Shown: positions 9,154 to 18,706, counted from the first letter of the stretch. The stretch is 64,000 nucleotides of DNA from an uncultured Prevotellaceae bacterium (GCA_900318255.1 ONJX01000016.1:17073-81072); one strand, 5' to 3'. Notes: generated by a model not told the origin, from the letters alone. Program-made: numbers and translations.

Positions 9154-10482
9154 CTAACACATTTCGGCTCTCATCTTGTCGAGCCCGTCGCGCACGATGC
9201 GTTGAAGCTCAAGTTTTGATGTGTCGGCATACTCGGCAAGAGCGAAATCTTCGGGGGCAATTTCATAGATACCCAGTTGCTCCATCTTGTCGATGTCAAA
9301 GGCAATAATGGCTTTTATTAAGAACTCGGCATAAATGTCCATAGGCAGCATGTTGTCGTATTCTCCGCTCAGGACAATCGCCCTCTCGCCACCATTAAGC
9401 TTGGCATCGAGATCTACTTCCTTGTGACGGCCAAAAATGCCACTGGTAAAGACGTGATATATGCTGTATTTTTTAGGACTCAGCGACGCCCATCCCATAA
9501 ACTCGTCTTTCTTATTGATTTCGTTGATAACAGTTACATGGCGATAGGGGGCGTGTAAGTATCCTTCAATCGACTCTCTCACACCAGTGAGCACGTTGCC
9601 GCTGATGATGCGCAACTCTTTTCCAGAGTCGCTGAGTCTGCCATCAAGAAGAGAACTGAGCTTGCAGCCCATAGTTGCTTTCATATAAGATGGCTGGTCA
9701 ACTCCAGGCCCGTTCACAGCCACGACAGTGGAGTAGTCCATCTTGCCGGTTTCAAAGAGTTTGCCAATTCTCGCAGCAGTCACCACGTCGAGAGTCCACA
9801 CCACTTCTCCTTTGTTGACGGGCTTTACGTTAGCAATCTGCACACCAGCATTGCCTGCTGGGTGTGGTCCCGAGAATGTGTTAGTTTCGGCACCAGTGTC
9901 GGTGATCGGGTCATTTGGGGAGCATCCCAAATACACCTTCCCGTCGGTCATTGTTGACAGCACCTCTACAGCTTTGCTAAGGAATTTCACATCATCACCA
10001 AGAATTTTCTTGAGAGAAGGCGCAAGCGGTGCTGAGTCAAAAGCAGTGATGAAGATGTCGCGAGGACGGGCACTGGAGCTTGGCACAATGTCGTAGGGGC
10101 GCTGGCGGAGCATAGGCCACAGGCCACTTTCCAGGAGCAATGCCTTTGGGTTCTCTCGAGTGTCGAATGTCACTGAGCGAGCTTCGTTGTCGGGTTCTAT
10201 CACTACCGCCATGATTTTGCGACGATCGCCGCGCACCACCTGCTTAACTGTTCCGCTAACAGGCGAAGTTACTTTAATTTTCTCATCACCTTTGTCATGA
10301 TAGAGCGGCTCTCCGGCAGCCACCTTCTCGCCCTCTTTCTTTTCCATGCGGGGGATGATACCGGTAAAATCATCAGGCACAACAGCATAGGTGTCGCTAG
10401 CGCGTGAGTCAACAACATTGTCATCTGTGATTTTACCTTTAAGGTTTATATCAAACCCTCTTTTTAATTTAATCAATGCCAT
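9154..10482 (-). CDS. nqrA: Na+-translocating NADH:quinone reductase subunit A
   Basis: A 442-residue peripheral cytoplasmic subunit, and the first gene of the operon. The N-terminus (LKRGFDINLKG) and the lipoyl-like segment GEPLYHDKGDEKIKVTSPVSG are characteristic. No membrane helix is seen. The operon reads away from exbB, with about 525 bases between the two starts. Confidence 0.96.
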   Translation of the reverse strand: MALIKLKRGFDINLKGKITDDNVVDSRASDTYAVVPDDFTGIIPRMEKKEGEKVAAGEPLYHDKGDEKIKVTSPVSGTVKQVVRGDRRKIMAVVIEPDNEARSVTFDTRENPKALLLESGLWPMLRQRPYDIVPSSSARPRDIFITAFDSAPLAPSLKKILGDDVKFLSKAVEVLSTMTDGKVYLGCSPNDPITDTGAETNTFSGPHPAGNAGVQIANVKPVNKGEVVWTLDVVTAARIGKLFETGKMDYSTVVAVNGPGVDQPSYMKATMGCKLSSLLDGRLSDSGKELRIISGNVLTGVRESIEGYLHAPYRHVTVINEINKKDEFMGWASLSPKKYSIYHVFTSGIFGRHKEVDLDAKLNGGERAIVLSGEYDNMLPMDIYAEFLIKAIIAFDIDKMEQLGIYEIAPEDFALAEYADTSKLELQRIVRDGLDKMRAEMC

Positions 10483-10518
10483 GTTATAATAATAATGAGT
10501 GCATTTTTACAATATCGG

Positions 10519-10526
10519 CAAAGGTA
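10519..10526 (-). promoter_or_regulatory. Probable nqr operon -7 element
   Basis: On the minus strand TACCTTTG, a full match to TAnnTTTG, lies 37 bases upstream of the nqrA start. No good TTTG is found at the expected -33 position, so the promoter is only half supported. Confidence 0.5.
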
Positions 10527-10709
10527 CAAAAAATAAATAACATAGCGAATACTTAAAACAGGAAAAAATATTTCTAACAAGAATAAAAGAGGAACATAAC
10601 CAGCATCAACTTTTTAATTCATAGGTTATTATTGTGTGTATAATAAAGTGATAATTTACCACGCCATTGACTTTTGAGTAAAAAAAAAAGAAAAAAAAGA
10701 GTAAATGAC

Positions 10710-10741
10710 TTTGTGTTTTTAAAAAAAATGTAATAAATTTG
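10710..10741 (+). promoter_or_regulatory. Promoter of the exbB-exbD-exbD-tonB operon
   Basis: TTTG at 10710-10713, a 20-base spacer, and TAAATTTG at 10734-10741. The start codon is 266 bases further on, so the transcript would carry a long leader. Confidence 0.65.
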
Positions 10742-11007
10742 CGTGAATTTTTGCAGATAAATATTGCCTTTTAGGCTTTTTTAAACGCATAAAATCGTGA
10801 AAACTAGAGCTATGAACATTTAGTTGTTGATAAATTATTGCTTTTTGATACACTATTTTAATGGCTCTCACGTTTAAAATACATTAAATTATTAAACATC
10901 TTTTGATTTGAGATACCAAACTTGACATCATAAAACACTGATACTTATAAAACTATATCTATAATTAATCATTTTTATTAACATTCAAATTTCTAATTTT
11001 TTAAATT

Positions 11008-11964
11008 ATGGAAGCTACAAAGCCAAACAACCCACAGCCACAGGCTCCAAAGCCAGCTGTAAAACCACAGCCCCAGGTTGCTAAACCACAACCCATGGCT
11101 GCAAAACCACAACCAAAGAAAGCTAATGACAAGGCCGTTGACAGCAATGTTGGTGGCATCAAGAATGCATTCCTCGTAATCCTGGTTTGCCTTGTTCTTG
11201 CAGTTTGCTTGTTTCTCTTTGTAATGGGTGCTATTTCTAACTTTACTGGTCTGCCCGAGGGCGACGCTTCGAAGTTTGCATTCCAAGTTGGCGAAGAAGT
11301 TAAATTGGCTCCAGCCAACCTTGCTGGTACCGTTTACAAGGGCGGTTTCGTGGTTCCTATCCTGTTGACCTGCCTCTTCACAGTTATCGTTCTCTCGGTT
11401 GAGCGTTGGTTTGCTATTGGCAAGGCTAAGGGTAAAGGCAACATCACCAAGTTTGTCGAGAATGTTAAGGCTGCACTTCAGAATAAGGACATCGCTAAGG
11501 CTGAGGAACTCTGCCGTCAGCAGAAAGGTACAGTAGGCGCTGTTGTTTATCAAACACTGCAGAAGTACAAAGAGATGGACAAGGACACCCTTCTCCAAAA
11601 AGAGCAGAAGCTTGTTTCTATTCAGCAGACCCTTGAGGAGGCTACCGCTGTTGAGATGCCAGCCCTGCAACAGAACCTGCCAGTGATTGCCACCCTGACC
11701 ACTCTGGGTACCCTGCTCGGTCTGTTTGGTACTGTGCTTGGTATGATCAAGTCGTTCCAGGCTCTGTCACAATCAGGTGCTCCCGACTCTACTGAGCTGT
11801 CAACTGGTATTTCTGAGGCACTTGTGAACACCGCTACCGGTATCGCAACTGCCGCCTTGGCACTTATTTCTTATAACTACTACAGTAGCAAAATCGACAA
11901 GATGACTTATGCCATCGACGAAATTGGCTTCTCTATTGTTTCTACTTTCGCTGCTACTCATTAA
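11008..11964 (+). CDS. exbB: ExbB / MotA-TolQ-type proton channel protein
   Basis: A 318-residue inner-membrane channel subunit that uses the proton gradient to energise TonB. Membrane helices lie near residues 55-77, 110-130, 215-240 and 270-295, and the MotA/TolQ/ExbB signature is in the stretch with LGTLLGLFGTVLGMI. The first 45 residues are an unusual Pro/Gln/Lys-rich tail made of repeated AKPQP- and KPQPQ-like units, unlike the short N-terminus of enterobacterial ExbB. First gene of a four-gene operon ending at the terminator at 14364-14399. Confidence 0.93.
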   Translation: MEATKPNNPQPQAPKPAVKPQPQVAKPQPMAAKPQPKKANDKAVDSNVGGIKNAFLVILVCLVLAVCLFLFVMGAISNFTGLPEGDASKFAFQVGEEVKLAPANLAGTVYKGGFVVPILLTCLFTVIVLSVERWFAIGKAKGKGNITKFVENVKAALQNKDIAKAEELCRQQKGTVGAVVYQTLQKYKEMDKDTLLQKEQKLVSIQQTLEEATAVEMPALQQNLPVIATLTTLGTLLGLFGTVLGMIKSFQALSQSGAPDSTELSTGISEALVNTATGIATAALALISYNYYSSKIDKMTYAIDEIGFSIVSTFAATH

Positions 11965-12025
11965 TTAATATAAAGGCAGCAAAATTTAATTATCATTTTA
12001 GATAACAATTAATTTAAGTGTAACA

Positions 12026-12721
12026 ATGGGAAAAGTCAAAATAAAGAAACATAGTACAATCATCGACATGACGGCGATGAGTGACGTGACTGTTCTTCTG
12101 TTGACTTTCTTCATGTTGACTTCAACATTCCTTCAGAAAGAGCCAGTTCAGGTTGTGACACCTCCATCGGTTAGTGAGACAAAGGTGCCTGATGAGAAAC
12201 TCGTGCAGATTCTTGTCGCTCCTGATGGAAAGGTATATATGAACCTCACTGGTGCCAGGGATTCATCGGTTTTGGCAAGCGATAAATTCCGTGCTGAGGT
12301 AGTAAACAGGGCTTATGGCAAGTATTGCGAGATGCATCCCAGTGCTCCAAAGCTCACTGCAGTGCAGCAGCAGGAATTTTCAAAGCTTACCACATTTGGC
12401 GTTCCATTCAGCAAACTAACTCAATGGCTTGAGATGCCAATGGAAAAACGTGATGAGTTCTTGAAGACTGAAGGTGGAATTCCTATTGAATTGTCAAAAA
12501 AGGACGGTACACGTAATGAGTTTCAGATTTGGTTAAGCGCAATAAAAGAAGTGATGCAAAGTCACGACCTTGGAAAAGACTTGACAGGTGGTCAGGGCGT
12601 AGCTATTAAAGCGAGCCAATACTCACCTTACAGCCTTGTACAAGTGGTTATGGACAACTTGCAGACAGAGAGGTTGAACAAGTTCACCTTGATGACTTCA
12701 TTAAAAGCAGAGGAGGAATAA
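12026..12721 (+). CDS. exbD: ExbD-family biopolymer transport protein (first copy)
   Basis: A 231-residue ExbD/TolR protein with a single N-terminal helix containing the conserved Asp (IDMTAMSDVTVLLLTFFML) and a periplasmic domain. It works with ExbB to drive TonB. It is longer than E. coli ExbD (about 141 residues) and carries a helical insert of roughly 80 residues, as usual in Bacteroidetes. The second exbD starts 3 bases after its stop. Confidence 0.93.
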   Translation: MGKVKIKKHSTIIDMTAMSDVTVLLLTFFMLTSTFLQKEPVQVVTPPSVSETKVPDEKLVQILVAPDGKVYMNLTGARDSSVLASDKFRAEVVNRAYGKYCEMHPSAPKLTAVQQQEFSKLTTFGVPFSKLTQWLEMPMEKRDEFLKTEGGIPIELSKKDGTRNEFQIWLSAIKEVMQSHDLGKDLTGGQGVAIKASQYSPYSLVQVVMDNLQTERLNKFTLMTSLKAEEE

Positions 12722-12724
12722 GAT

Positions 12725-13399
12725 ATGGCAAAGAAAGATAAAAGTCGTCAGAAAAAATTTGACACACGTATCGACTTCACTCCAATGGTTGATATGAACA
12801 TGTTGTTGATCACATTCTTTATGTTGTGTACCACAATGTTGAAATCTCAAACTCTCGACCTTGTGTTGCCCACTAACGACGATGTGAACAAGGAGGAAGA
12901 GACCAAGATTAAGCAAAGTGACGCTATCACCTTTATCATTGACGGTACTGTTACTAAAGACAACCTGGGAAATGACGAGGTGAAATCTGGAACTGTTTAC
13001 TTCTATGAAGGTCAGCCCGACATGGAGAACTACACTCTTGATGAGATCAAGTTTGGAAACAGCAAGGATGCCATCCGTGGCAAACTGCAGGAGAAGAACA
13101 AAGATCTTCTCGTTCAAATCAACAAGTTCAAACAAGAGTGGAAGAACGGACAAATAAATGACTCGGTTTATAACGAAAAGGTGAAGAAGGCACGTGCCGA
13201 CCAAGCTGCCGACATCAACGCCAAGCGACCTATCGTTATGATTAAGCCTACTTCAAACGCCAGCTATGCTGACGTGGTGAGATTGCTCGACGAAATGCAA
13301 ATTAACCAGGTATCGACCTACCAGATTGAGACGCTCAACAAGCAAGACTCAATCCTCTATGAGAAGAAAGTGGGTCGTCCTCTTGGTGCTGCTAAATAA
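12725..13399 (+). CDS. exbD: ExbD-family biopolymer transport protein (second copy)
   Basis: A 224-residue ExbD/TolR paralogue with the signature RIDFTPMVDMNMLLITFFML near residue 20, including the channel Asp. The periplasmic part is charged, with the C-terminal IMIKPTSNASYADVVRLLDEM-like stretch expected of the family. Tandem exbD genes between exbB and tonB are common in Bacteroidetes. Confidence 0.93.
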   Translation: MAKKDKSRQKKFDTRIDFTPMVDMNMLLITFFMLCTTMLKSQTLDLVLPTNDDVNKEEETKIKQSDAITFIIDGTVTKDNLGNDEVKSGTVYFYEGQPDMENYTLDEIKFGNSKDAIRGKLQEKNKDLLVQINKFKQEWKNGQINDSVYNEKVKKARADQAADINAKRPIVMIKPTSNASYADVVRLLDEMQINQVSTYQIETLNKQDSILYEKKVGRPLGAAK

Positions 13400-13427
13400 T
13401 TATTAATCTTTTAAAAAAGAAAAAATT

Positions 13428-14327
13428 ATGGCAAAAGATGTAGATCTTTCATCGAGGCAATGGCTTGATATAGTATTTGAGGGCAAAAATAAAGACTTTG
13501 GTGCCTATGTACTCCGCAACGAGTCGGCAAAACGTCACAACAAGTCGGTGATTTTCACCTTGATAGGTGTCATCATTGTTGCGGCTGCTGCTTGGGGATG
13601 GACTAAGTATAACGCTTACATGACCGAGAAGCGCCTTGCCGAGGAGAAAGCTCGCCAAGAAGCTCTTGCCAAGCAAATGGAACAAGAGCTTGAGGAGGAA
13701 ATGGAAGAAGAGCCCGAATATATTGAACCTGAAAAAGAGGAAGTTCTTCAAGAAGAAGTACAGAACTCACAGAAGGTTACTGAGCTTAATATCGTAGCCG
13801 ATGAGCTCGTTAAGGAACCACCCAAGACACAAGAACAGCTCAAGGAAGATGAGCGTCAGGTTGGTGCCGTTGATGAGGACAAAGGTACAAACGATATTAC
13901 AAAAGATGTTGTGAAAGTTGACCAGACAGTGGTTGAGGTTAAAGAACCTCCTAAACCCAAAGAGGAGGAGAAGAAACCCGAACCTAAGCCCAAAGAGGAA
14001 GAGGTGTTCAAGAGCGCTGCTCACATGCCTTCGTTCCCTGGTGGTGATGGTGCACTGATGTCGTTCATCAACAAGAACATCCGTTATCCTCAGGTTGCTC
14101 AGGACAATGGCGTTCAAGGTAAGGTTATCGTTCAGTTCGTGGTAGAGAAGGACGGTAGAGTAGGCGAGGTAAAGGTAGCTCGCGGCGTTGACAAAGACCT
14201 CGATCGCGAGGCAGTGCGCGTGTGCAAGATGCTTCCTAAGTTCTCTCCTGGCCGCAATGCCGTTGGTGACCCCGTTCGCGTGTGGTACACCCTGCCAGTA
14301 ACCTTTAAACTTCAAGGTGTAAACTAA
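13428..14327 (+). CDS. tonB: TonB energy-transducing protein
   Basis: A 299-residue TonB. The cytoplasmic start includes SSRQWLDIVFEGKNKDFGAY, the form seen in Bacteroidetes TonB. A membrane helix follows (about residues 39-57), then a Glu/Lys/Pro-rich periplasmic linker, then a C-terminal TonB domain (GGDGALMSFINKNIRYPQVA to VWYTLPVTFKL). It transmits energy to SusC-type and other outer-membrane transporters. Last gene before a strong terminator. Confidence 0.95.
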   Translation: MAKDVDLSSRQWLDIVFEGKNKDFGAYVLRNESAKRHNKSVIFTLIGVIIVAAAAWGWTKYNAYMTEKRLAEEKARQEALAKQMEQELEEEMEEEPEYIEPEKEEVLQEEVQNSQKVTELNIVADELVKEPPKTQEQLKEDERQVGAVDEDKGTNDITKDVVKVDQTVVEVKEPPKPKEEEKKPEPKPKEEEVFKSAAHMPSFPGGDGALMSFINKNIRYPQVAQDNGVQGKVIVQFVVEKDGRVGEVKVARGVDKDLDREAVRVCKMLPKFSPGRNAVGDPVRVWYTLPVTFKLQGVN

Positions 14328-14363
14328 TCCTTGCTATTTCGATATTACAATTGAAATAATTTT

Positions 14364-14399
14364 AAAAAACCACAGAGCATTTGCTCCTGTGGTTTTTTT
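14364..14399 (+). terminator. Rho-independent terminator after tonB
   Basis: The stem ACCACAG/CTGTGGT extends through AGC/GCT and is followed by seven T residues. It separates the exb-tonB operon from the zinc-ribbon gene. Confidence 0.88.
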
Positions 14400-14433
14400 G
14401 ATTTTTTATACTAAAAAACTCGTGTTGACCGAA

Positions 14434-14451
14434 TAATTTTGCCTAATTTTG
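14434..14451 (+). promoter_or_regulatory. Promoter -7 elements of the zinc-ribbon gene
   Basis: Two overlapping-phase copies of TAATTTTG (14434-14441 and 14444-14451) lie 10 bases apart, 24 bases before the ATG. The -33 candidate is only a TTG at 14425-14427. Confidence 0.5.
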
Positions 14452-14474
14452 TCCAGATAAAAATACTATAACTT

Positions 14475-15506
14475 ATGAACTGTCCAAACTGCGGCACACA
14501 AGTAGATGCCAATGACACATATTGCTCATATTGTGGCGCTAAAGTGCATCATCAGCCCATAGTGGAGCAATCGTCCATTAATCCTAGTTCAGGCTCATCC
14601 TCATGGCGAAATACTGCACCCTCCAAAAGGCAAGATGCCGATTCCAAGAAGAATGTGCGTGCCTTGTTGTTGTCGATACTTGGAATAATTGTGGCCATTG
14701 CTCTTGCGGCTTTCATTTTTAACTATATCAACCACAACAATGAGGAGGCCTTATGGGAAGAGTGTGTGTCGAAAAAGCAAATCGATGACCTTAGAACCTA
14801 TATGGAGAAATATCCAGAGGGAGAGCATTACCAGGAAGCAAAAGCCATGCTCGACAAGCTCGTAATGGAGAAAGAAACATGGGAGCAGGCGCGAGCTAGC
14901 AACGACGAAGACCACTTGCGCTCATACATCAGATATAATCCTGATAGCGAGCACCTTGCTGAGGCACGCAGTCTCCTTGATGATATAGTGTGGAACAAGG
15001 CATTGGCAACAAACACAAAAGAGGCCTTTGAACAGTATATCAAAGAGTTTCCTGATGGCACACACTTGGCTGACGCAAGGAACCACTTCGATGAAAAGCG
15101 GCTTGCCGAGCTCACCCCTGGCGAGTGCGACAATGTGAAGAGCACGATTCAGAATTTTCTCTTGGCACTTGAAGAATGGGATGCCAATCTAATGCTCACA
15201 ACTTGTAATGCTCAGATGGCGAACTTTATGGGCAAATCTAATGCGTCGCTCAACGACGTGAGGGAATACTATGATGCTTATCGGGAAAGCGACATTGATT
15301 CTATCAGGTTCACCGCACTGGATGTTGACGTGCAAAAGGTCATTAAGAATGACAAAAGAGCTGAGTATAAAGTTGCTTTTACCGCTACCCGCAGAACCCA
15401 TCGCACGAGTGCCCATGTGGATGATGTTGCTGTGATGAGTGGGCGGGCAGTAGTTGATGATCGTTACCGCTTCACCCAGTTGACAATGGACAAAGTGCCC
15501 CAGTAA
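14475..15506 (+). CDS. Zinc-ribbon membrane protein with short helical repeats
   Basis: A 343-residue protein of unknown role. An N-terminal zinc ribbon has Cys3, Cys6, Cys17 and Cys20. One membrane helix lies at about 61-85. Three repeats follow in the pattern W..A....D.L..YI..YP.G.H..EAR, then a C-terminal domain of about 130 residues with an NTF2-like look (CDNVKSTIQNFLLALEEWDANLML). The repeats and terminal domain should face the periplasm if the ribbon is cytoplasmic. It heads the block leading to the PstS-like and TPR genes. Confidence 0.75.
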   Translation: MNCPNCGTQVDANDTYCSYCGAKVHHQPIVEQSSINPSSGSSSWRNTAPSKRQDADSKKNVRALLLSILGIIVAIALAAFIFNYINHNNEEALWEECVSKKQIDDLRTYMEKYPEGEHYQEAKAMLDKLVMEKETWEQARASNDEDHLRSYIRYNPDSEHLAEARSLLDDIVWNKALATNTKEAFEQYIKEFPDGTHLADARNHFDEKRLAELTPGECDNVKSTIQNFLLALEEWDANLMLTTCNAQMANFMGKSNASLNDVREYYDAYRESDIDSIRFTALDVDVQKVIKNDKRAEYKVAFTATRRTHRTSAHVDDVAVMSGRAVVDDRYRFTQLTMDKVPQ

Positions 15507-15685
15507 TTATTTAATTAAGGTTTTTTTGTTAAGATTTTATAATATGTAACAAGGTTTGAGGCCACCTATCTTTTTTTTTAGTAATTTTACATGATAAAAA
15601 TAATTGTTGGCAGGTTTTTTGCTTTTTGGCATTAAACAAAACATCAATTGCTAGGTCTAAGGTACAAATTTAAGAAATTGAGAAT

Positions 15686-15970
15686 ATGCAGTTCAACGCG
15701 TCCAGTATATTTAAAGCAATAAGAATACTCTTCGGAGCATTTATGATTGTGGTATATCTAGGTATGGCCTATCTGCTATATGTCAATTTCTTTAAATGGA
15801 ACACCGAGCCATGGCTCACGCTGCGATATGTGTTTGCAACCGTTCTCGCTATCTATGGCATCTACCGCTGCTACAGGCAGATTAAAGGCATTGACTATTA
15901 TCGCTTGAGAGATATGGAAGAAAGATTTGACAAATATAACAAAACACAAGACAGTCATGAAAATCAATAA
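15686..15970 (+). CDS. Small two-helix membrane protein
   Basis: A 94-residue protein with two predicted membrane helices (about 12-32 and 44-62) and a charged C-terminal tail. The family is not recognised by name. Its last 14 bases overlap the start of the PstS-like gene, so the two are translationally linked. It is preceded by a 180-base AT-rich gap. Confidence 0.7.
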   Translation: MQFNASSIFKAIRILFGAFMIVVYLGMAYLLYVNFFKWNTEPWLTLRYVFATVLAIYGIYRCYRQIKGIDYYRLRDMEERFDKYNKTQDSHENQ

Positions 15971-16958
15971 AATATTATATTGTCTAGCATTACTGGCCAT
16001 AGTCGGCATCACAATCACCTCATGTAGTGGTTGTGGCAATAAGAATAATGGTTATGCCAGCAATTTGTCAAAAGTGATCTGCGACGAGTCGTTTAAAAAC
16101 ATTCTTGACGAAGAGATTCAAGTGTTTGAGTTTCAATATCGAGATAAAAATATTAGTGTCTTGCCCCTCTACCTTGACGAGTCCTCGGCTATGGACTCCT
16201 TGCTCGATGGGAAGGTAAATGTGATTATAACTTATCGTGATCTCACCTTAAACCAAAAGAGGATTCTAAAGGGTCAGAACAGGGCTTATCGCTCACAACG
16301 CATTGCTGTTGACGCCATAGCATTAATAGTAAACAAAGATAATGACATTGATTACCTGTCGATGAACGACATACGCGACATTTTAACAGGCAAGTCAACA
16401 AAATGGGGGCAAGTGTATCCCACCAAATTGAAAGATCAGCCGATACATGTCGTCTTTGACCGCAACGGATCAGGGGTCGTTCACTACATGAAAGATAAGT
16501 TCAACAACGGCAAGGATTTCCCCATCGAGTATTATGCTCAAGGAAGCTCACAAGCGGTTTTTGACTTAGTTGAGAAAGACAAGAATGCACTGGGCGTGAT
16601 AGGCGTTAGCTGGATTACCGACGACATGAAATCAACAGTAAAACCCATAGAAGAACGTTTTGCCGACCTGGAAAAAGGTGGAGCGGTTGAGGGCACATCT
16701 TTCACTAATAAGATTAAAGTGCTTGGGGTTAGGAAAGAAGATGTAATAAAAGACTTTAAGCCTTATCAACAATATATCTACGACGGCAATTATCCTTTAA
16801 CCCGTGAGATCTTTGCTATTGATGCATCAGGACTAGGCACTACCGACCATAACTTCTTTGTGTTTATCACTAGTAGCATAGGTCAGAAAATCATACTCCA
16901 AACAGGCATTTCTCCAGCTGGCGTGCCAGTGAGGATTGTCAACTTGGGTGGAGAATAA
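15957..16958 (+). CDS. PstS-like phosphate/anion-binding lipoprotein
   Basis: A periplasmic binding protein of about 333 residues in the PstS family (PBP-like domain). The ATG at 15957 opens a lipoprotein signal peptide with Cys at TITSCSGC. The ligand-loop segment VFDRNGSGVVHYM resembles the SDGSGT loop of phosphate-binding proteins. No pstCAB genes follow; the neighbour is a TPR protein. In Bacteroidetes such a protein often travels with exb-tonB genes, so a role other than classical phosphate import is possible. Confidence 0.8.
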   Translation: MKINKILYCLALLAIVGITITSCSGCGNKNNGYASNLSKVICDESFKNILDEEIQVFEFQYRDKNISVLPLYLDESSAMDSLLDGKVNVIITYRDLTLNQKRILKGQNRAYRSQRIAVDAIALIVNKDNDIDYLSMNDIRDILTGKSTKWGQVYPTKLKDQPIHVVFDRNGSGVVHYMKDKFNNGKDFPIEYYAQGSSQAVFDLVEKDKNALGVIGVSWITDDMKSTVKPIEERFADLEKGGAVEGTSFTNKIKVLGVRKEDVIKDFKPYQQYIYDGNYPLTREIFAIDASGLGTTDHNFFVFITSSIGQKIILQTGISPAGVPVRIVNLGGE

Positions 16959-17006
16959 ATATCAGAGTTAATGACAACAATTAATAACCATTTAATATTT
17001 ACTAAA

Positions 17007-18644
17007 ATGAAAACTAAATTCTTTTTTGCATCCATGCTCTTAGCATGCGCAGCCTTGATGGCCAACGCTCAAGGCTACAAAGATGGTATTGATTTCTACA
17101 AGATTGGCAAACTTGACGACGCTCAAGAGCTGCTTGAAAGAAATCTTAACAAAGCCGAAACCAACAAAGCCGAGGCATATTACTACCTTGGTCAAATTGC
17201 CCTCCAAAAGGGTGATAAGGCCACTGCAAGCTCATATTTCGACAAGGGCGTTCAAGCCAATGCCAACTATGCCTATAATTATGTGGGCAAGGGCGCTATC
17301 TTGCTAGAAAACAATAGCCCCAAAGAGGCCGAGAAACTCTTCAAGCAAGCCGAGAAATGCTCTAAGAAGGACCCTAAACTGGCGATTGCTATAGCTAATG
17401 CTTACTACATGGCCGATCCCAATGCCTATGCAAAGCAGATTGATAAATTTAGCAACAACGCTTTTAAGTGGAATTCCAAAGACCCTGACTACTACATCTT
17501 TAAAGGCGATGACTTGGGTGTTAAGAAAGAGTGGGGTGCCGCAGCAGGACAATATGAGCTTGCTTTTGGCTATGAACCCACCAATATTGAGAGCCGTGTG
17601 AAGTTTGCTAACGTAGATTTCTTCCTCAATGAGGAGAGAGCTGTCAATGCTCTTGAGGAGCTTCTTACCCTGGTTCCCAACAGCGCTCTGGTTCAACGTG
17701 AGCTTGCCGAAAAATATTATGAGGCATCAAACATTAAGGGCAACCTTCCAAAGGCTGTTGAGTGCTATGGAAAATATTACAATAACCCTAACCACTTCGT
17801 CAAAGATGAAGTGCGTTACGCTCAACTGCTGTGGATGACTAAGGAGTATGATAAAGCTGTTGGGGTGTGCAACGCCCTGATTGCCAATTCTGAATCTCCC
17901 ACTTACAAGTTCTTGGGTTATCGTCTTAAGTTCTATAGCTTGTGCGACAAACAAGACTGGGAGAATGCTGTGAACACCGGTAACGAGTTCTTTGCACTTC
18001 CTGATAATGAGGCAACTCCATATTCTGTTACCGACTATTCTTACTTTGCAAACGCACTCAACAAGGCAAATCGTTCGGCCGAGGCATTGTCGGTATTTGA
18101 GAAAGCTATTGCTCAATATCCAGATAATGCTGACTTGAAGGCTCAGCTGGCAAGTATTTATAATCAAAATAAAGAATATGAAAAGGCTGCCAAGCTGCGT
18201 AAGCAAATCGTTGAGAGCGGCAACTACACCACATCTGACCTCTATCAGCTTGCTAGTGCTTATTGCCGTGTAGGTGAGAACACTCAAGATGATAATGTTA
18301 AGGAGGATGCAGTGGAGAATGCAAGAAAGGCGATTAAGGAGCTGCTTGAAAAAGAGCCTAACGACATGAGCAACCTTAACTTGGCGGCCCGCGTCGAAGT
18401 TCTTGCTGAGGACAATGAGTACAAGGGAGGGGCACTTGAGTATTACAACAAGCTGCTTGCTGCCGTTAATGCTAACAGTGGTGACGTGAATGCCAAGTAT
18501 TACTATCAGAATGTGTATCGCTATCTGGCAACCTACAACAAAAACATTGGCCAGATGGAGATTGCAAAAGACTATTACAAGAAATGGCTTGAGAATGATC
18601 CAACCAATGAGAGCCTTCGCAAGTTTGTTGAAAATCTGAAATAA
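17007..18644 (+). CDS. Exported tetratricopeptide-repeat protein
   Basis: A protein of about 545 residues with a signal peptide (MKTKFFFASMLLACAALMANA) and TPR units along most of its length (for example AYYYLGQIALQKGDKATASS). The ATG at 17007 is preferred to one at 16971 because it places the signal peptide at the terminus. It is probably periplasmic and a scaffold for protein contacts. Last gene of the block that starts at 14475 and followed by a strong terminator. Confidence 0.82.
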   Translation: MKTKFFFASMLLACAALMANAQGYKDGIDFYKIGKLDDAQELLERNLNKAETNKAEAYYYLGQIALQKGDKATASSYFDKGVQANANYAYNYVGKGAILLENNSPKEAEKLFKQAEKCSKKDPKLAIAIANAYYMADPNAYAKQIDKFSNNAFKWNSKDPDYYIFKGDDLGVKKEWGAAAGQYELAFGYEPTNIESRVKFANVDFFLNEERAVNALEELLTLVPNSALVQRELAEKYYEASNIKGNLPKAVECYGKYYNNPNHFVKDEVRYAQLLWMTKEYDKAVGVCNALIANSESPTYKFLGYRLKFYSLCDKQDWENAVNTGNEFFALPDNEATPYSVTDYSYFANALNKANRSAEALSVFEKAIAQYPDNADLKAQLASIYNQNKEYEKAAKLRKQIVESGNYTTSDLYQLASAYCRVGENTQDDNVKEDAVENARKAIKELLEKEPNDMSNLNLAARVEVLAEDNEYKGGALEYYNKLLAAVNANSGDVNAKYYYQNVYRYLATYNKNIGQMEIAKDYYKKWLENDPTNESLRKFVENLK

Positions 18645-18666
18645 GTCTGAATATCAACTATCACAT

Positions 18667-18706
18667 TCCCGGTGGAGATTTATTGGTCTCCACCGGGATT
18701 TTTTTG
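18667..18706 (+). terminator. Rho-independent terminator after the TPR gene
   Basis: A perfect 12-bp stem (18667-18678 with 18687-18698) with an 8-base loop is followed by seven T. The T run also supplies the TTTG of the next promoter. Confidence 0.9.

Larger units (their letters stand above)
10483..11007. other. AT-rich divergent intergenic region (nqrA / exbB)
   Basis: This 525-base gap holds the nqrA promoter candidate (10519-10526, minus) and the exbB promoter (10710-10741, plus). The part from about 10748 to 11007 would be an unusually long, very AT-rich untranslated leader of exbB. I see no open frame or strong hairpin in it. Confidence 0.6.

Noticed and set aside
15507..15685. Promoter or RNA in the gap before the small membrane protein
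   Set aside because: Only AT-rich sequence with an imperfect TAATTTTA; no -33 box at the right distance and no strong hairpin.
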